64,000 nt of DNA from Gordonia tangerina (GTDB taxonomy: Bacteria > Actinomycetota > Actinomycetes > Mycobacteriales > Mycobacteriaceae), in contig NZ_JAKGCU010000014.1 of the NCBI RefSeq assembly GCF_021556435.1, forward strand, positions 1-64,000, written 5' to 3'. Under the pieces are notes generated by a model. It ran no database searches. It was not told the origin of the DNA and was given only the letters and a program-made list of their open reading frames with translations. Numbering within the stretch: position 1 is the stretch's first letter; each line of letters starts with the position of its first letter. Positions 52,200 through 64,000 of the stretch are shown piece by piece. Position numbers and translations under genes: made by a program.

Positions 52200-55100
52200 T
52201 CTGTCGCCGGTCGAGAACGTGGTGCCCCTCTCGGCGGCCCAGCGCAGTATCTGGTTCGCCCAGCAGCTGGTCCCCGACGTTCCGCTGAACATCGCCCAGT
52301 ACGTCGATGTCCGCGGCGACCTCGATCGGGCGCTGCTCACCGAGGTGGGCCGTCAGGTGGCCCGTGACCTGCACGTCGGCATGATGCGGCTGGTCGGTGG
52401 GACCAGACCCGACGGCGTACCGCAGCAGGTGTTCGACGACTCGCTGCGCGACGAGATGCTGCATCTGGATTTCCGCGGACGCAACGACCCCGAGGCCGAC
52501 GCCCGCGCCTGGATGGATGCGGAGTTCCGTCGACCACTTGATCTGCTGCAGGACCGGCTGATCGAATCGGCGACCATTCGTATCGCCGACGATCGCCATT
52601 TCTGGTACACGCGTGTGCATCACATCGTGCTCGACGGCTACGGTGCCGCAACCTTCGCGCAACGTGCTTCCGAGGTCTACACGGCCCGCATCGACGGTGC
52701 GTCCGTGCCGCCGAGTCGCGCCGGCAACCTCGCCGAACTTCATGCCGACGATCTCGCCTACCGAGAATCGGCGCGCTATGAGCGTGATCGCGAGTACTGG
52801 TCGCACCGGCTGAGCGACCTGCCCGCCCCGGTCCGACTGGCCGATCCCGACCCGACCGTCACCCCGCGCACCCACAGTTGTGGTGACGCGCTCGACCCCG
52901 ACCTCAGTGCTCGGCTCGCCGAACGCGCCGCAGCGCTGGGTACCGCGCTACCTGCCCTGGTCACCGCCGCCGCGGCGCTGTTTCTCGCACAGGGCACCGG
53001 TACCGACGATGTGATGCTGAGCCTGCCGGTGTCGGCGCGCACCAACGCACTGCTGCGCCGGTCGGGCGGCATGGTGAGCAACGTGGTGCCAATCCGCAGC
53101 ACTATCACCGCCGACACCACCGTCGCCGACCTCATCGCAGGTGTGACCGCCGAGATGGGCGGCGCTCTTCGCCGGCAGCGCTATCGCTTCGAGGACATGC
53201 TCCGGGACATGACCGACGGGTCGGCCGCGGCCGACGTCGGACGCGGATTCTTCGGGCCGGCGGTCAACGTGATGACCTTCCGGTCCGAGGTCGTGCTGGG
53301 GCGGTGCACCGGCCGCAGCTACATCCTCACCACCGGGCCGGTGGAAGACCTCGCATTCACGATCTACACCGGCACCGGTGCGACGCGAATCGAGTTGGAG
53401 GGCAACGCCGCAGCGTACTCGGCGGGTGAGTTGCGTGCACACCATCGGCGTTTCCTGCAGGTCCTGGCGCAGCTGATCGACGCGCCGGGAGACCGACGTG
53501 CGGTCACCCTCGACTCCTTCACCGACGACGAGCGCGCGAGCCTGATCCCGGCCGCCGGCCCGGCAGCGGCGACATCCGTCACCGTGCCCGACCTGTTCGG
53601 CGACGTGATCGACGCTCATCCGACCACGACCGCCCTGATCGCCGGCGACGCCGACCTCACCTATGCCGAACTCGGTGCCCGGGTCAACCGGTTCGCCCGG
53701 GTGCTCATCGACCGCGGGGTGGGACCGGGCAGCGTGGTCGCCGTCGTGTTGCCGCGCAGTGCGTTGTCGGTGGTCACCGAACTCGCCGTGCTGGCCGCCG
53801 GCGGTGCCTTCATCCCGATCGATCCCGAGTCGCCCCGCGACCGTATCCGATTCCTGCTCGACGACAGCGACGCCGATCACGGCATCACCGCGCCCGGCTA
53901 TGACGACGCGGTGCCGCAGACCGGCGGTACAACCCGATGGCACCGGTGTCATACACCCGAGATGCTCGACCGGTACCGGGCGGCATCGCCTGAACCGGTC
54001 ACCGATACCGACCGCATCCGGCCGCTGCGTATCGACGATCCCGCATACCTCATCTACACCTCGGGGTCGACCGGCGTGCCCAAGGGCGTGATGGTCTCCC
54101 ACCGGGGGGTGGCCTCCTTGGCTGCCGAGCAGAACCGGCGTTACGAGGTCGGGCCTGGTTCGCGCACATTGCATTTCGCCTCACCGAGCTTCGACGCGTC
54201 GATCCTGGAACTGTTGCTCGCCTTCGCGTCCGGCGCCACCATGGTGATCGCGCCGACCGATGTGTACGGCGGTGCGGAACTGGCCGCCCTGCTGCGTGGC
54301 ACCCGCGTCACCCATGCCTTCGTGACCCCGGCGGCGCTGGCCTCGGTTCCCGACACCCGCCTCGACGACCTGCACACCGTCATCGTCGGAGGTGAGGCAT
54401 GTCCACCCGATCTGGTGGCGAGGTGGGCGATCGGGCGTCGCATGTTCAACGCGTACGGCCCCACCGAGACCACCGTGATGGCCGCGTTGGCCGGACCGCT
54501 GCGCAGTGGTGCCCCCGTGAGGATCGGGCGTCCGATCAGCGGTACCACCGCGGTGATCCTCGATCACCGACTCCAGCCGGTACCGGTGGGCTCGACCGGT
54601 GAACTCTACCTCGGTGGTGCCGGGGTGGCGCTGGGCTATCACCACCGAACCGCGCTCACCGCAAGTCGATTCGTCGCCGACCCCTACGGCGTGCCAGGGT
54701 CCCGCATGTACCGGACGGGGGATCTCGCGCGCTGGGACGCCGACGGTCACCTCGACTACCAGGGTCGCGTGGACCGACAGGTGAAGCTCCGTGGCTTCCG
54801 CATCGAACTCGGCGAGGTGGAGGCCGCACTGTCCGCGGTGCCGGGCGTCGAGTTCGCCGCCTGCGAGGTCCGTGGCGGCCCCGGCGCGCAGATGCTGGTC
54901 GGCTATGTGACCGGCGACGTCGACCACCTGGAGATCAAGGGCGTCCTGCGTCGACGACTGCCCGCGCACATGGTGCCGAACGCGCTGGTGACCCTGACGA
55001 CGATCCCGCTGACGACGTCGGGCAAACTCGACCGCTCCGCCCTGCCCGAGCCCACCGTCGAGGTCGCCGAGTACGTGCGGCCCGAAACGGAGACCGAACG

Positions 55101-58100
55101 GCTGACGGCGGAGATCTTCGCCGAGGTTCTCGGTGTCGGGGAGGTCGGTCGGACCGACGGCTTCTTCGCGTTGGGGGGCAACTCCCTGATCGCCACCCAG
55201 GTGGTGGCGGCGATCAACGATCGTCTGTCGACCACGGTTCCGGTGCGCTGGATCTTCGAGGCCCCCACGGTGGCGGCACTCGCCGAACGGGTCGAGCAAC
55301 AACCGGGTGGCGACGACGGCCCGCAACTGCGGCCGCTGCCCGACGACGGTCGCGTCACCCCGCTGTCGCCCGCGCAGCACCGGATGTGGGTGATGAACCA
55401 ATTCGATCCGGACTCGGCGATGTACAACATCCCGATCGCATTGCGGTTGCGGGGGGCCATCGACATCGATGCGCTCAGCGCTGCGGTGGCCGACCTCATC
55501 GAGCGGCACGAACCGTTGCGCACCATGTACCCGGACACACCCGACGGGCCGGTTCAGCAGGTCCTCGACATCGCCGACCTGCCTGTCGGGCTCACTGATC
55601 TCACGCGTACCGTCCGCACGGTCGCAGAGTCCGAACTGTCCGCAACCCTGGTGGAACTCGCCGACTCCGGATTCGATGTCGCTGCCGCACCGCCGATTCG
55701 GGTACATCTGCTTCGCATCGCCACCGACCACCATGTGCTGTTCTGCGTGGTGCACCACATCAGTGCCGACGGGTCGTCGACCGCGCCACTGGCCAGGGAC
55801 CTGGCGGTGGCCTACCGGGCGCGCCGCGAGGGGACACCGCCGGCGTGGCCACCGCTGCCGGTGAGCTACCGCGACTACACCCACTGGCATCACGATCTGA
55901 TGGGCAGCGAGGCCGACCCCGACTCGACGGTCGCGCGGCAACTGGACTACTGGCACCACCAGCTCGCAGGCCTGCCGGAACGGCTCGAGTTGCCCACCGA
56001 TCGGCCACGTCCGGCGGCCCTGCGCGGGCGGGGCGGGGAAGTGCGCACGCAGCTGTCGCCGACAGTGGTGTCAGGTCTGAGAGCGCTGGCCGAGTCCACC
56101 GGAACCACGCCGTTCATGGTGGCGCACACGGCCCTCGCGGTGACGCTGGCACGGTTGACCGGCAGCGACGACATCGCCGTCGGCACGCCGGTTGCCGGGC
56201 GTGGTCACCGGAACCTGGTCGACCTGGTCGGCATGTTCGTCGGAACCGTGGTGTTGCGCACCCGCTTGCGTCCCGGCGACGACTTCCGAACCGTGCTCGC
56301 CGCCGTCCGCGAGACCGACCTCGACGCGGTCGAACGCGCCGACATCCCGTTCGACCGGCTCGTCGACCTGATCAATCCGATGCGCTCGGCCGCGCATCAC
56401 CCACTGTTCCAGGTGGGCTTCTCGTATCAGAACATGGCGCCCACCCACGTGACCCTCGACGACCTGGATGTCGAGGTGATCGAGCAGCCGTCCGGTGTCG
56501 CGAAATCCGAACTGCACCTGACCATCACCGACACCGACTCTGGGATGTCGGTGCTGTGGGACTACGACCGCGCCCTGTACGACCGCTCCACCGTGGTCCG
56601 ATGGCACGAACTGTTCACAGCTGTGGTCGAGGCCGCCGCCGCCGATCCGAGCTGTGCCGTCGGCGATCTCGCGGCAATCGACATCACCGGTGCGGCACTG
56701 GTCGCACCCACCGCGCCCGCTGTCATCGACGGGGTACTGGTGGGAGACACGGCCGAACCCGGTGCGGACACGCTCACCGCTCTGCTGGATGCGGCAGCTG
56801 ACAGCTCTCCCGACGTGGTCGCGATCTGGAGTGAGGCCGCCGGCGCCGCGGTCGAATCCACCTATCGGGCAATGACATATCGGACACATCGGCTCGCCCG
56901 CCTCCTGATCGACGCCGGGGTGGGACCGGAGAGCCGGGTGGTGGTGGCCATGGCGCGCTCGCCCCGGTTGGTCGAGGCGATCCTGGCCGTCCTGCGTGCC
57001 GGCGGAGCCTACGTGCCGATCGACCCGGACGCACCCGTCGACCGCACCGCCCTCATCGTCGACGCCACCGCGCCGTGCGCGATCATCACCGACGCGGACG
57101 TCTCGCACCTGAGGGTGCCGACCACCGCCGTACTGATCGACCTCCGAACCGCCGAGGTGGACAGATTCGCCGGCCATCCAGTCACCGACGCCGACCGCCG
57201 CGGGCCGTTGCGGGCCGACAACACCGCTTACGTCATCCACACCTCGGGGTCCACCGGTACCCCCAAGGGGGTGGTCGTCTCACACGGTGCGATAGCGACC
57301 CAGTTGAGATGGAAGCGCGCCGCCCATCGGATCGGTGCCGCCGACACCGTACTGCTCAAGACGCCTATCACCTTCGACTTGTCGGTGTGGGAACTGTTCT
57401 GGCCGTTGGTGTCCGGCGCACGCCTCGCGATCGCCGCGCCCGGTGGTCAGCGCGATCCGGCCTACCTCGACGCGCTGAGCACCCGCGCCGGGGTGACCGC
57501 CGCGCATTTCGTCCCCTCGCTGCTGGAGGCCTACCTCGACGCGCGTGCCGACGATCCCGGAGCCGGAGACCATGCACCCGGCACCATTCTGTGTATCGGC
57601 GAAGCGTTGCGCCCGGTCACGGCCCGCCGCGTCGCAACCGAATTCGGTGCTCGTGTGGTGAATCTCTATGGGCCCACCGAAGCCGCCGTCGGCATCACCG
57701 AACATGCCTGGCACACCGATGATCACGCGCCGGTGACGGTGCCGATCGGCCGACCGGTGACCGGCTCCGATGCGCTGGTGCTGGACCGCCGGCTACATCC
57801 GGTGCCGGCCGGGGTCACCGGCGAGCTGTACCTGGCCGGTGCACAATTGGCGGCCGGTTACCAGGGTCGTACCGATCTCACCGCCGGGCGGTTCGTCGCG
57901 GACCCGCGGGCTGTGGGACGCCGGATGTACCGCACCGGTGACCTCGTTCGGGTGAATGCCGATGGCGACCTGGAGTATCTGGGCCGAAACGACTTCCAGG
58001 TGAAGATCCGCGGACAGCGCATCGAGCTGGGGGAGATCGAACAAGCTCTCCTGCGCGACCCCGCGGTCAGCGGCGCGGCGGTGGCCGTCGCGCGTGGTGA

Positions 58101-61100
58101 CGCCCTGATCGCCTACCTGGTCCCGTCATCGGGTGCGACCGTCGATCCCGACGACATCCTGGCGCGTCTGCGCACGGTGCTACCCGCCTACATGGTGCCG
58201 ACAGCGGTGGTGTTGCTCGACGAACTGCCCCTGGGTATCCACGGTAAGCTGGACCGTTCTCGCCTGCCGGCGCCGACGTCGGCCGCGACGACGTATACCG
58301 CACCGGCCACCCACACCGAACACGCGATCGTGGATGTGCTCACCGAACTGCTCGACGGCCGGGTCGCCGACGAACAGCCGATCGGTCGGGACGACTCCTT
58401 CTTCGCGCTCGGCGGCAACTCCCTGCTCGCCACCCGGTTCGCGGCCCGGATCGGCCGCCGACTGGGCCGGGATGTCCCGGTGCGGGCGGTGTTCGAGGCA
58501 CCCGTGATCGCCGACCTCGCCCGCTGGGTGGACGACGCCGCGGTCAGCGACCGGCCGGCCGTCGGATCGCTGCCCCGCCCGGAGGTGTTGCCGCTGTCGC
58601 GTGCGCAGCATCGGATGTGGCTGATGGAGCAGTTCGCGCCGGGAACCGGCCTCTACAACCTGCCGTTCGCCGTGCGGCTCACCGACACCCCCGATCCGGC
58701 CGCGTTGCGCGCCGCGCTGGCCCACGTCATCGGGCGGCACGAGGTGTTGCGGACGATCTATCCGGCCGACGGCGGGGTGCCGCAGCAGCGAATCCTGTTG
58801 ACCGAAGAGGCCATCGCCGGCGCCGACATCAGTTTGGACGCCACGGAGATCACCGAACGTGAACTGAGCGCAGTCATCACCGCGATCGCCGCCGACGGTT
58901 TCGACCTGTCGGCCGCGATCCCGCTGCGCGTGCGCGTACTGCGCACCGAGGACGACTCGACGGCGCTGGTGGTGGTGCTGCATCACATCGCAGCCGATGG
59001 CTGGTCGTTCGGACCGCTGCTGCGGGATCTCCTCGGGGGCTACCTCGGCGTGGACGACGCACCTGCGCTACCGGTGCACTACGCCGACTTCGCGGTGTGG
59101 CAGACGCAACTCCTCGGCGACGATGACCACCCGGCCCACCCGTCGCTGCAGCGCCAGCGCGAGTACTGGCGCGATGTCCTCGCCGACCCACCCGGCCCGC
59201 TGCCGCTACCCGTCGATCGGCCGCGCCCGGTGCGCCCCACGCATCGGGGCGACACCATCGACACGCACCTCGATGTCGAACTGGTCGCCGCGGCCGACGA
59301 CTTCGCACGCAGCCGACAGGCATCGCTGTTCCACTTGCTGCACACCGCGCTCGCCGTCACCCTCGCCCGTCTGAGCGGTACCACCGACATCGCCATCGGT
59401 ACACCGGTGTCCGGGCGAGGCGCCGCCGAACTCGACGACCTGATCGGCATGTTCGTCGAAACAGCCGTCCTGCGTACCCGGATCGACGAGTCGGTGAGTG
59501 CCGATGAGCTGCTGCGGCACGTTCGCGACGTCGACGTCGCCGCGCTCGCCAACAGCGAGGTGCCGTTCGACGAACTCGCGGCAGAACACGAACCCGACCG
59601 CGGCGGTGCACATCATCCGCTCTTCGGGGTGATGCTGGCCGTCGGAGACCCGGCGCCGGTCATCGACGGAGCCGCACTGATCGATGTCGAACTCCCGGTG
59701 GCGCGTTTCGACCTGCACGCCACGGTGGATCTCCCCGCAGACGGCTCGGCACCCGAGGGCGGGGTGCGGATGCGCTGGACCTACGCCACCGACCTCTTCG
59801 ACCGCGCGACGGTGACGCAGGTGGCCGAGATGTTCCGCGCCGTCGTGGCCGGACTGATCGCCCAACCGGCCCGCGCGGTGCACCGGGCCGCGGCCCCGGC
59901 CACGGACGTCGCCGACACGAACCTCGCCGAGTGGGGGCGCACACCCGCACCCGCACCGGTTCTCGGCGACCCTCACCCGATGCGCACGCTCGCCGGACTG
60001 CTGCCCGTCATGGCCGCGCGCAACCCCGATGCCGTTGCGGTGGTGACCGATACCGAAATCGTCAGCTTCACCGACTTCGCGGCCCGGGTGGCGCGCACCG
60101 CCCGCAGGCTGATCGCGGCCGGCGTCGAACCCGAACGCACAGTCGCGGTGGAGGTCGAGCGGTCGCTGGACCTGCTGGTCGCCGTGCACGCCACCGTCGC
60201 CGCAGGCGGCGCCTACGTGCCCGTCGATCCGTCCTGGCCGGCCCAGCGCATCGAGGCCATGCTCGATGCCGTACGGCCCATCGTCGTGGTCGCCCGCGAC
60301 GATCGTCACCTACCCGCAGACCTGCACTCGGCCGTCATCGACCCCGCAGATCCCTGCTGTGAATGGCCGGACACACCGGTCACCGATGCCGACCGCCGTG
60401 CGCCGCTGCGGCCGGAGCATCCCGCCTACGTGCTGTTCACCTCCGGGTCCACCGGTACGCCGAAGGCCGTGGTGGTGTCGCATGCCGGCATCGTCAACCG
60501 CCTCGATTGGATGCAGACCGCATATCCGATCGACAACACCGACGTGATCCTGCACAAGACTCCGGCCACCTTCGACGTGTCGGTGTGGGAGCTGTTCTGG
60601 GGCTTGGCCGCCGGCGCTCGTACGTTGCTCGCACCCGCCGATGCCCACCGCGACCCCTACCAGATCGCGGAGTTGCTGCGCGATCACGCGGTTACCGTGG
60701 TGCATTTCGTACCGGCGATGCTCGACACCTTCCTCGCCGCCCTACCCGCCGATGCGCGGTTCCCGGCGTTGCGGCACGTCGTGACCAGCGGGGAGGCCCT
60801 GGGCTCACCGGCGGCGGCAGAACTGTTGTGCCGCACTCCAGCTGCTCTGCACAACCTGTACGGACCGACCGAGGCCGCCGTCGACATCACCGCCACCACT
60901 GTCGGCCCCGAGGACATCGTGGACCGTCCGGTGTCCATCGGCCGGCCGGTGCCCGGCGGCGAGGTGATGGTGCTCGACCGCTACCTGCGTCCGGCGCCTC
61001 TCGGGGTCACCGGTGAGCTCTACCTCGGCGGTGTCCAGCTCGCCCGCGGCTACCACGGTCGTGGTGACCTCACCGCGGCCCGGTTCGTCGCCTCACCGTG

Positions 61101-64000
61101 GGGCGACGGGCAGCGGTTGTACCGTACCGGCGACCTCGTGCGCTGGCGGTCCGCCCCGCAGGAGGGTGCTGCTCCAGTGTTGGAGTACTTGGGCCGCAGC
61201 GACTTCCAGGTCAAGATCCGTGGCCAGCGGGTGGAGCTCGGCGAGATCGAGACCGTCCTGGCGGGGCATTCCGCGGTGGCTGCCGCCGTAGTGGTGGTGC
61301 ACACCGATCCGCAACTGGGTGACCAACTGGTCGCCCATGTGGTGGGCCGTACCGACGCCGACCCGGTCGACGTGGCGCAACTGCGTGCGCACCTGCGGGC
61401 GACGCTGCCCGAACACATGGTGCCCGCACACATCATGCCGGCCACCGCATTGCCCATCGGCACCAGCGGAAAGGTCGATCGTCGCGCGCTGCCCGCACCC
61501 ACCCGATCCGCCGCACAGGGCCGGTCTCGCGACCCGCGCACGGAGTCGGAGCGCACGGTGCTGGCGGTGTTCACCGATGTACTCGGTGTCGACGTCGGCG
61601 TGGACGACGACTTCTTCTCCGCCGGTGGCAACTCGCTGGTGGCGACGCGAATCGTTGCCGGCGTCGAGCAGCGGCTCGGCGTGCTGATACCGGTGCGGGC
61701 GGTGTTCGACGGTCGTACCGCGGCGGCGGTGGCCGCCGCCGCCGACGCACTCGAGGCGACTGCGGACGCGACGGCCGCCGTCGTACTGCCGCCCCGGCCG
61801 GCCGAGCTGCCGCTGTCTGCGGTCCAGCGGCAGATGGTGTTGCACAACCGTATTGATCCCGACTCGGCCGCCTATCGCATCGTCGCGCCGGTGCGTGTGC
61901 CGCAGGCCATCGACATCGGCGCGCTGCAGGCCGCACTCGCCGATGTGCTCACACGGCACGAGATCCTGCGCACCGTCTACCCCGACGGCGGCAGTGGGCA
62001 GCCGATCCAGCGGATCATGGAACCGGATCGCGAGTTGAGCGCGCACCTCATCCGCGTGCTCGATGACGTGGCACCCGACAGCGGGTCGGTCGAGCAGGCG
62101 TTGATCGCCGCCGCCCTCACCGAACCGATCGATCTGAGCACCGACCTGCCCGTGCGGCTGCTGGTACACGCCGTCGACGCCGCCACTACGACGGTGCTGC
62201 TGATGGTCCATCACGTCGCGGCCGACGGATGGTCGCTACGCATCCTGGCGCGCGATCTGACGGATGCCTACACCGCACGGCTCGGTGGGCTGGCGCCCGA
62301 ATGGGCGCCGCTGCCACTGCAGTATGCCGACCACGTACTGCGTACCGACGCGCGACTCGGCGAGGTCGACGACGACACATCCTTGGTGTCCGAGCACTTG
62401 CGCTACTGGCGGTCGGTGTTGGCCGGTGCGCCCGCGTTGTCGGTGCCCGAGGCGGATTCGGATGCGCAAGCGGGACCGACTGGCGCGGTGGAACGGACGG
62501 CGCTCGACCCCGCGATCTGGCAGCGTGTCGCCGATCTGGCCGATCGCCATCACACCACCGCGTTCGCGGTGTTGCACGCGGCGTTGGCCGTCACGCTGGC
62601 CCGCTCCGGCGCAGGCCGCGACATCGTGATCGGCACCCCGACCGCAGGCCGATGGGAGCCCGACGTCGCGGACCTGATCGGCATGTTCGTCTCGTTGGTG
62701 GCCCTGCGCAGTGACGTCGACGAGGCCGGCAATTTCGCTGCCGTGGTGGATCAATCGCGCGATCAGATCGTGTCGGCTATCGAGCATGCGGCCGTCGATG
62801 TGGAGCAGGTCGTCGACGACCTGGGGCGCTCGCGCGGCGACGGGCGTCACCCGCTGATCCAGGTGACATTCACCGTCGACGGTGCCGAGCACCCGGCTGC
62901 CGACCTCGAATCTGTTGCTCCGCAACGTCTGGACGTGCCGATGGCACGATTCGATCTGGAGTTCACCGCATTCGCCGGCGAAACCGGGGCGCCTGCCCTC
63001 GAACTCGTCTACCGGCCCGACGTGTATCGCGCGGACACCGCGCGCACACTGCTGACCCGATTCGCTACCGCCGTCGCCATGTTCACCGCAGTCCCGGACG
63101 CGACCTTGCGGACCGTCGAAATCCTCACCGCGCAGGAACGACGCGCACTCGACGGCGCCGCCGGACCCGCAGCCGCCACGCCGCGGTACCTGGCCGAGAT
63201 CCTTAACACACCCGGTCACCGCCTGGTCGGCTGCGACCCGTGCGCGTCCGACCCGACGGTGCTGCGGGAGCTGGGCGAGGATGAACTGCGTTGCGCAACC
63301 GACGAACTCGCTGCGCGTCTGCGGGCGGCGGGTGCCGGACCGGAGGTCGTGGTCGCGCTGTACCTGAGCCGTTCGATCCGCTTCTACACCGCGCTGCGAG
63401 CGGTGGCGTCCACCGGCGCGGCGTTCGTGCCGATCGACCCGCGCCAGCCCGACGACCGGGTCGCGTTCATGCTGCAAGACTCGGGAGCGGCCATCGTCGT
63501 CACCACCTCCCAGCAGCGGGATCGCTGCGCCGCAGAGACATTGGCCGGTGTCAGCGAGGTGATCGAACTCGACACCGTGGCATCGCGCCGGTCGTCGCAG
63601 CCGCCGACCCCGGTCCGGCGACATGTCGACCAGCTCGCCTACCTGATCTACACCTCCGGGTCCACCGGACGGCCGAAAGCGGTCGCGGTCACCCATCGCG
63701 GACTGTCGGCATTCGTCGCCGAGCAGCGCCGCTACGGTGTCAGGGCCGACAGCCGGGTACTGCATTTCGCGTCCCCGGGGTTCGATGCGGCCATCCTGGA
63801 ACTGCTCCTCGCCGCCGACGCCGGCGCGACGTCGGTCATCGCGCCGACGGATGTTTACGGGGCCGAGGACCTGCGCGGTGTCCTCCACGAGCAGCAGGTG
63901 ACACACGCCTTCCTCACCCCCGGTGCACTCGACACGATCGAGATACCGGTGGTCGACGCGATTGCCCAGGACCCCCTACCGCGCCTCGAGGTGCTGATCG
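52192..64000 (+). CDS. Giant nonribosomal peptide synthetase, C-A-T-C-A-T-C-A-T-C-A..., incomplete at window end
   Basis: The frame from GTG 52192 stays open to the window end, over 3,930 residues. Module 1: C with HHIVLDGYG at 143, A with YTSGSTG at 622, carrier serine 998. Module 2: C HHISADG at 1188, A TSGSTG near 1684, serine 2077. Module 3: C HHIAADG at 2264, A near 2750, serine 3148. Module 4: C HHVAADG at 3340, A at 3820, then cut. No epimerase or methylase domain is seen. Pocket codes read by hand (last Lys assumed): A1 DALFIGAVMK (hydrophobic, unassigned; A4 begins DALF), A2 DLWHLILVGK (Ser-like variant), A3 DVWHVSLVDK (serine). C1 resembles the EntF condensation domain, with [13 protein letters not shown] and [11 protein letters not shown], which suggests an aryl or acyl starter. 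Iron boxes upstream point to a siderophore. Confidence 0.95.
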   Translation, partial: MSDLSPVENVVPLSAAQRSIWFAQQLVPDVPLNIAQYVDVRGDLDRALLTEVGRQVARDLHVGMMRLVGGTRPDGVPQQVFDDSLRDEMLHLDFRGRNDPEADARAWMDAEFRRPLDLLQDRLIESATIRIADDRHFWYTRVHHIVLDGYGAATFAQRASEVYTARIDGASVPPSRAGNLAELHADDLAYRESARYERDREYWSHRLSDLPAPVRLADPDPTVTPRTHSCGDALDPDLSARLAERAAALGTALPALVTAAAALFLAQGTGTDDVMLSLPVSARTNALLRRSGGMVSNVVPIRSTITADTTVADLIAGVTAEMGGALRRQRYRFEDMLRDMTDGSAAADVGRGFFGPAVNVMTFRSEVVLGRCTGRSYILTTGPVEDLAFTIYTGTGATRIELEGNAAAYSAGELRAHHRRFLQVLAQLIDAPGDRRAVTLDSFTDDERASLIPAAGPAAATSVTVPDLFGDVIDAHPTTTALIAGDADLTYAELGARVNRFARVLIDRGVGPGSVVAVVLPRSALSVVTELAVLAAGGAFIPIDPESPRDRIRFLLDDSDADHGITAPGYDDAVPQTGGTTRWHRCHTPEMLDRYRAASPEPVTDTDRIRPLRIDDPAYLIYTSGSTGVPKGVMVSHRGVASLAAEQNRRYEVGPGSRTLHFASPSFDASILELLLAFASGATMVIAPTDVYGGAELAALLRGTRVTHAFVTPAALASVPDTRLDDLHTVIVGGEACPPDLVARWAIGRRMFNAYGPTETTVMAALAGPLRSGAPVRIGRPISGTTAVILDHRLQPVPVGSTGELYLGGAGVALGYHHRTALTASRFVADPYGVPGSRMYRTGDLARWDADGHLDYQGRVDRQVKLRGFRIELGEVEAALSAVPGVEFAACEVRGGPGAQMLVGYVTGDVDHLEIKGVLRRRLPAHMVPNALVTLTTIPLTTSGKLDRSALPEPTVEVAEYVRPETETERLTAEIFAEVLGVGEVGRTDGFFALGGNSLIATQVVAAINDRLSTTVPVRWIFEAPTVAALAERVEQQPGGDDGPQLRPLPDDGRVTPLSPAQHRMWVMNQFDPDSAMYNIPIALRLRGAIDIDALSAAVADLIERHEPLRTMYPDTPDGPVQQVLDIADLPVGLTDLTRTVRTVAESELSATLVELADSGFDVAAAPPIRVHLLRIATDHHVLFCVVHHISADGSSTAPLARDLAVAYRARREGTPPAWPPLPVSYRDYTHWHHDLMGSEADPDSTVARQLDYWHHQLAGLPERLELPTDRPRPAALRGRGGEVRTQLSPTVVSGLRALAESTGTTPFMVAHTALAVTLARLTGSDDIAVGTPVAGRGHRNLVDLVGMFVGTVVLRTRLRPGDDFRTVLAAVRETDLDAVERADIPFDRLVDLINPMRSAAHHPLFQVGFSYQNMAPTHVTLDDLDVEVIEQPSGVAKSELHLTITDTDSGMSVLWDYDRALYDRSTVVRWHELFTAVVEAAAADPSCAVGDLAAIDITGAALVAPTAPAVIDGVLVGDTAEPGADTLTALLDAAADSSPDVVAIWSEAAGAAVESTYRAMTYRTHRLARLLIDAGVGPESRVVVAMARSPRLVEAILAVLRAGGAYVPIDPDAPVDRTALIVDATAPCAIITDADVSHLRVPTTAVLIDLRTAEVDRFAGHPVTDADRRGPLRADNTAYVIHTSGSTGTPKGVVVSHGAIATQLRWKRAAHRIGAADTVLLKTPITFDLSVWELFWPLVSGARLAIAAPGGQRDPAYLDALSTRAGVTAAHFVPSLLEAYLDARADDPGAGDHAPGTILCIGEALRPVTARRVATEFGARVVNLYGPTEAAVGITEHAWHTDDHAPVTVPIGRPVTGSDALVLDRRLHPVPAGVTGELYLAGAQLAAGYQGRTDLTAGRFVADPRAVGRRMYRTGDLVRVNADGDLEYLGRNDFQVKIRGQRIELGEIEQALLRDPAVSGAAVAVARGDALIAYLVPSSGATVDPDDILARLRTVLPAYMVPTAVVLLDELPLGIHGKLDRSRLPAPTSAATTYTAPATHTEHAIVDVLTELLDGRVADEQPIGRDDSFFALGGNSLLATRFAARIGRRLGRDVPVRAVFEAPVIADLARWVDDAAVSDRPAVGSLPRPEVLPLSRAQHRMWLMEQFAPGTGLYNLPFAVRLTDTPDPAALRAALAHVIGRHEVLRTIYPADGGVPQQRILLTEEAIAGADISLDATEITERELSAVITAIAADGFDLSAAIPLRVRVLRTEDDSTALVVVLHHIAADGWSFGPLLRDLLGGYLGVDDAPALPVHYADFAVWQTQLLGDDDHPAHPSLQRQREYWRDVLADPPGPLPLPVDRPRPVRPTHRGDTIDTHLDVELVAAADDFARSRQASLFHLLHTALAVTLARLSGTTDIAIGTPVSGRGAAELDDLIGMFVETAVLRTRIDESVSADELLRHVRDVDVAALANSEVPFDELAAEHEPDRGGAHHPLFGVMLAVGDPAPVIDGAALIDVELPVARFDLHATVDLPADGSAPEGGVRMRWTYATDLFDRATVTQVAEMFRAVVAGLIAQPARAVHRAAAPATDVADTNLAEWGRTPAPAPVLGDPHPMRTLAGLLPVMAARNPDAVAVVTDTEIVSFTDFAARVARTARRLIAAGVEPERTVAVEVERSLDLLVAVHATVAAGGAYVPVDPSWPAQRIEAMLDAVRPIVVVARDDRHLPADLHSAVIDPADPCCEWPDTPVTDADRRAPLRPEHPAYVLFTSGSTGTPKAVVVSHAGIVNRLDWMQTAYPIDNTDVILHKTPATFDVSVWELFWGLAAGARTLLAPADAHRDPYQIAELLRDHAVTVVHFVPAMLDTFLAALPADARFPALRHVVTSGEALGSPAAAELLCRTPAALHNLYGPTEAAVDITATTVGPEDIVDRPVSIGRPVPGGEVMVLDRYLRPAPLGVTGELYLGGVQLARGYHGRGDLTAARFVASPWGDGQRLYRTGDLVRWRSAPQEGAAPVLEYLGRSDFQVKIRGQRVELGEIETVLAGHSAVAAAVVVVHTDPQLGDQLVAHVVGRTDADPVDVAQLRAHLRATLPEHMVPAHIMPATALPIGTSGKVDRRALPAPTRSAAQGRSRDPRTESERTVLAVFTDVLGVDVGVDDDFFSAGGNSLVATRIVAGVEQRLGVLIPVRAVFDGRTAAAVAAAADALEATADATAAVVLPPRPAELPLSAVQRQMVLHNRIDPDSAAYRIVAPVRVPQAIDIGALQAALADVLTRHEILRTVYPDGGSGQPIQRIMEPDRELSAHLIRVLDDVAPDSGSVEQALIAAALTEPIDLSTDLPVRLLVHAVDAATTTVLLMVHHVAADGWSLRILARDLTDAYTARLGGLAPEWAPLPLQYADHVLRTDARLGEVDDDTSLVSEHLRYWRSVLAGAPALSVPEADSDAQAGPTGAVERTALDPAIWQRVADLADRHHTTAFAVLHAALAVTLARSGAGRDIVIGTPTAGRWEPDVADLIGMFVSLVALRSDVDEAGNFAAVVDQSRDQIVSAIEHAAVDVEQVVDDLGRSRGDGRHPLIQVTFTVDGAEHPAADLESVAPQRLDVPMARFDLEFTAFAGETGAPALELVYRPDVYRADTARTLLTRFATAVAMFTAVPDATLRTVEILTAQERRALDGAAGPAAATPRYLAEILNTPGHRLVGCDPCASDPTVLRELGEDELRCATDELAARLRAAGAGPEVVVALYLSRSIRFYTALRAVASTGAAFVPIDPRQPDDRVAFMLQDSGAAIVVTTSQQRDRCAAETLAGVSEVIELDTVASRRSSQPPTPVRRHVDQLAYLIYTSGSTGRPKAVAVTHRGLSAFVAEQRRYGVRADSRVLHFASPGFDAAILELLLAADAGATSVIAPTDVYGAEDLRGVLHEQQVTHAFLTPGALDTIEIPVVDAIAQDPLPRLEVLI

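Noticed and set aside
54181-55959. Antisense frame of 592 codons within the NRPS
   Set aside because: It lies wholly opposite the A1-T1-C2 core with conserved NRPS motifs, so it is a shadow frame.
62236-63906. Antisense frame of 556 codons near the window end
   Set aside because: Opposite C4-A4 of the NRPS; no family resemblance.

Overview
The window is a chromosomal segment of a high-GC actinobacterium of the order Mycobacteriales, most like Gordonia or a close relative. The evidence is GTG starts and ATGA/GTGA overlaps throughout, an HspR-type operator at clpB, DtxR/IdeR-type iron boxes, an Ag85-like esterase, and a gene order (clpB, Rv0383c-like gene, pyrE, TrmH-family methyltransferase, DedA gene, fba, Rv0361-like and Rv0360c-like genes) that I recall from mycobacteria. 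The genus is inferred from gene content and was not tested by any search.

Layout. 1-760: right end of an ISL3-type insertion sequence, a short ORF it apparently truncated, and the clpB control region. 760-3312: clpB. 3313-3668: a nested inverted repeat and a repeat block. 3669-11009: accessory metabolism and regulation (dihydroxyacetone kinase, SigK-like ECF sigma factor, GH15 glycosidase, MerR regulator, a divergent HxlR/quinone oxidoreductase pair, tag). 11209-30294: a catabolic island. It holds two Asp/Glu-racemase-superfamily proteins, NhaA, an amidase, a DUF3830 protein, a GntR/FCD regulator, an MHS transporter, and a six-gene minus-strand operon: class III aminotransferase, FAD/Fe-S oxidase, aldehyde dehydrogenase, ectoine-hydrolase-type M24 protein, class I/II aminotransferase, M20 deacylase. 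The same palindrome, ATTGT-N2-ACAAT, precedes three transcription units of the island, so one regulator, probably the GntR protein, likely controls them. The enzymes fit the four steps from ectoine to aspartate.

30299-43605 returns to a mycobacteria-like core: Rv0383c-like gene, pyrE, RNA methyltransferase, MOSC protein, PAP2 phosphatase, DedA and DUF368 membrane proteins (both families linked to undecaprenyl-phosphate recycling), fba, an acidic membrane protein with a coupled tail-anchored partner, DUF3151, FUSC, a CDF metal exporter and a flavin-binding protein.

43727-64000 is an iron-regulated nonribosomal peptide locus, probably for a siderophore. One iron box precedes an operon of Ag85/IroE-like esterase, A-T-TE synthetase with an atypical adenylation domain, and two GT2 glycosyltransferase units with a frame break. 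Two tandem iron boxes lie between a DrrABC-type exporter (minus strand) and a giant NRPS (plus strand, C-A-T x3 then C-A, open at the window end). The NRPS begins with an EntF-like condensation domain, and its third module has a serine code. Biosynthesis, possible glycosylation, export and esterase cleavage would then be co-regulated, resembling salmochelin logic with unrelated glycosyltransferases. No tRNA, rRNA or CRISPR array was seen.
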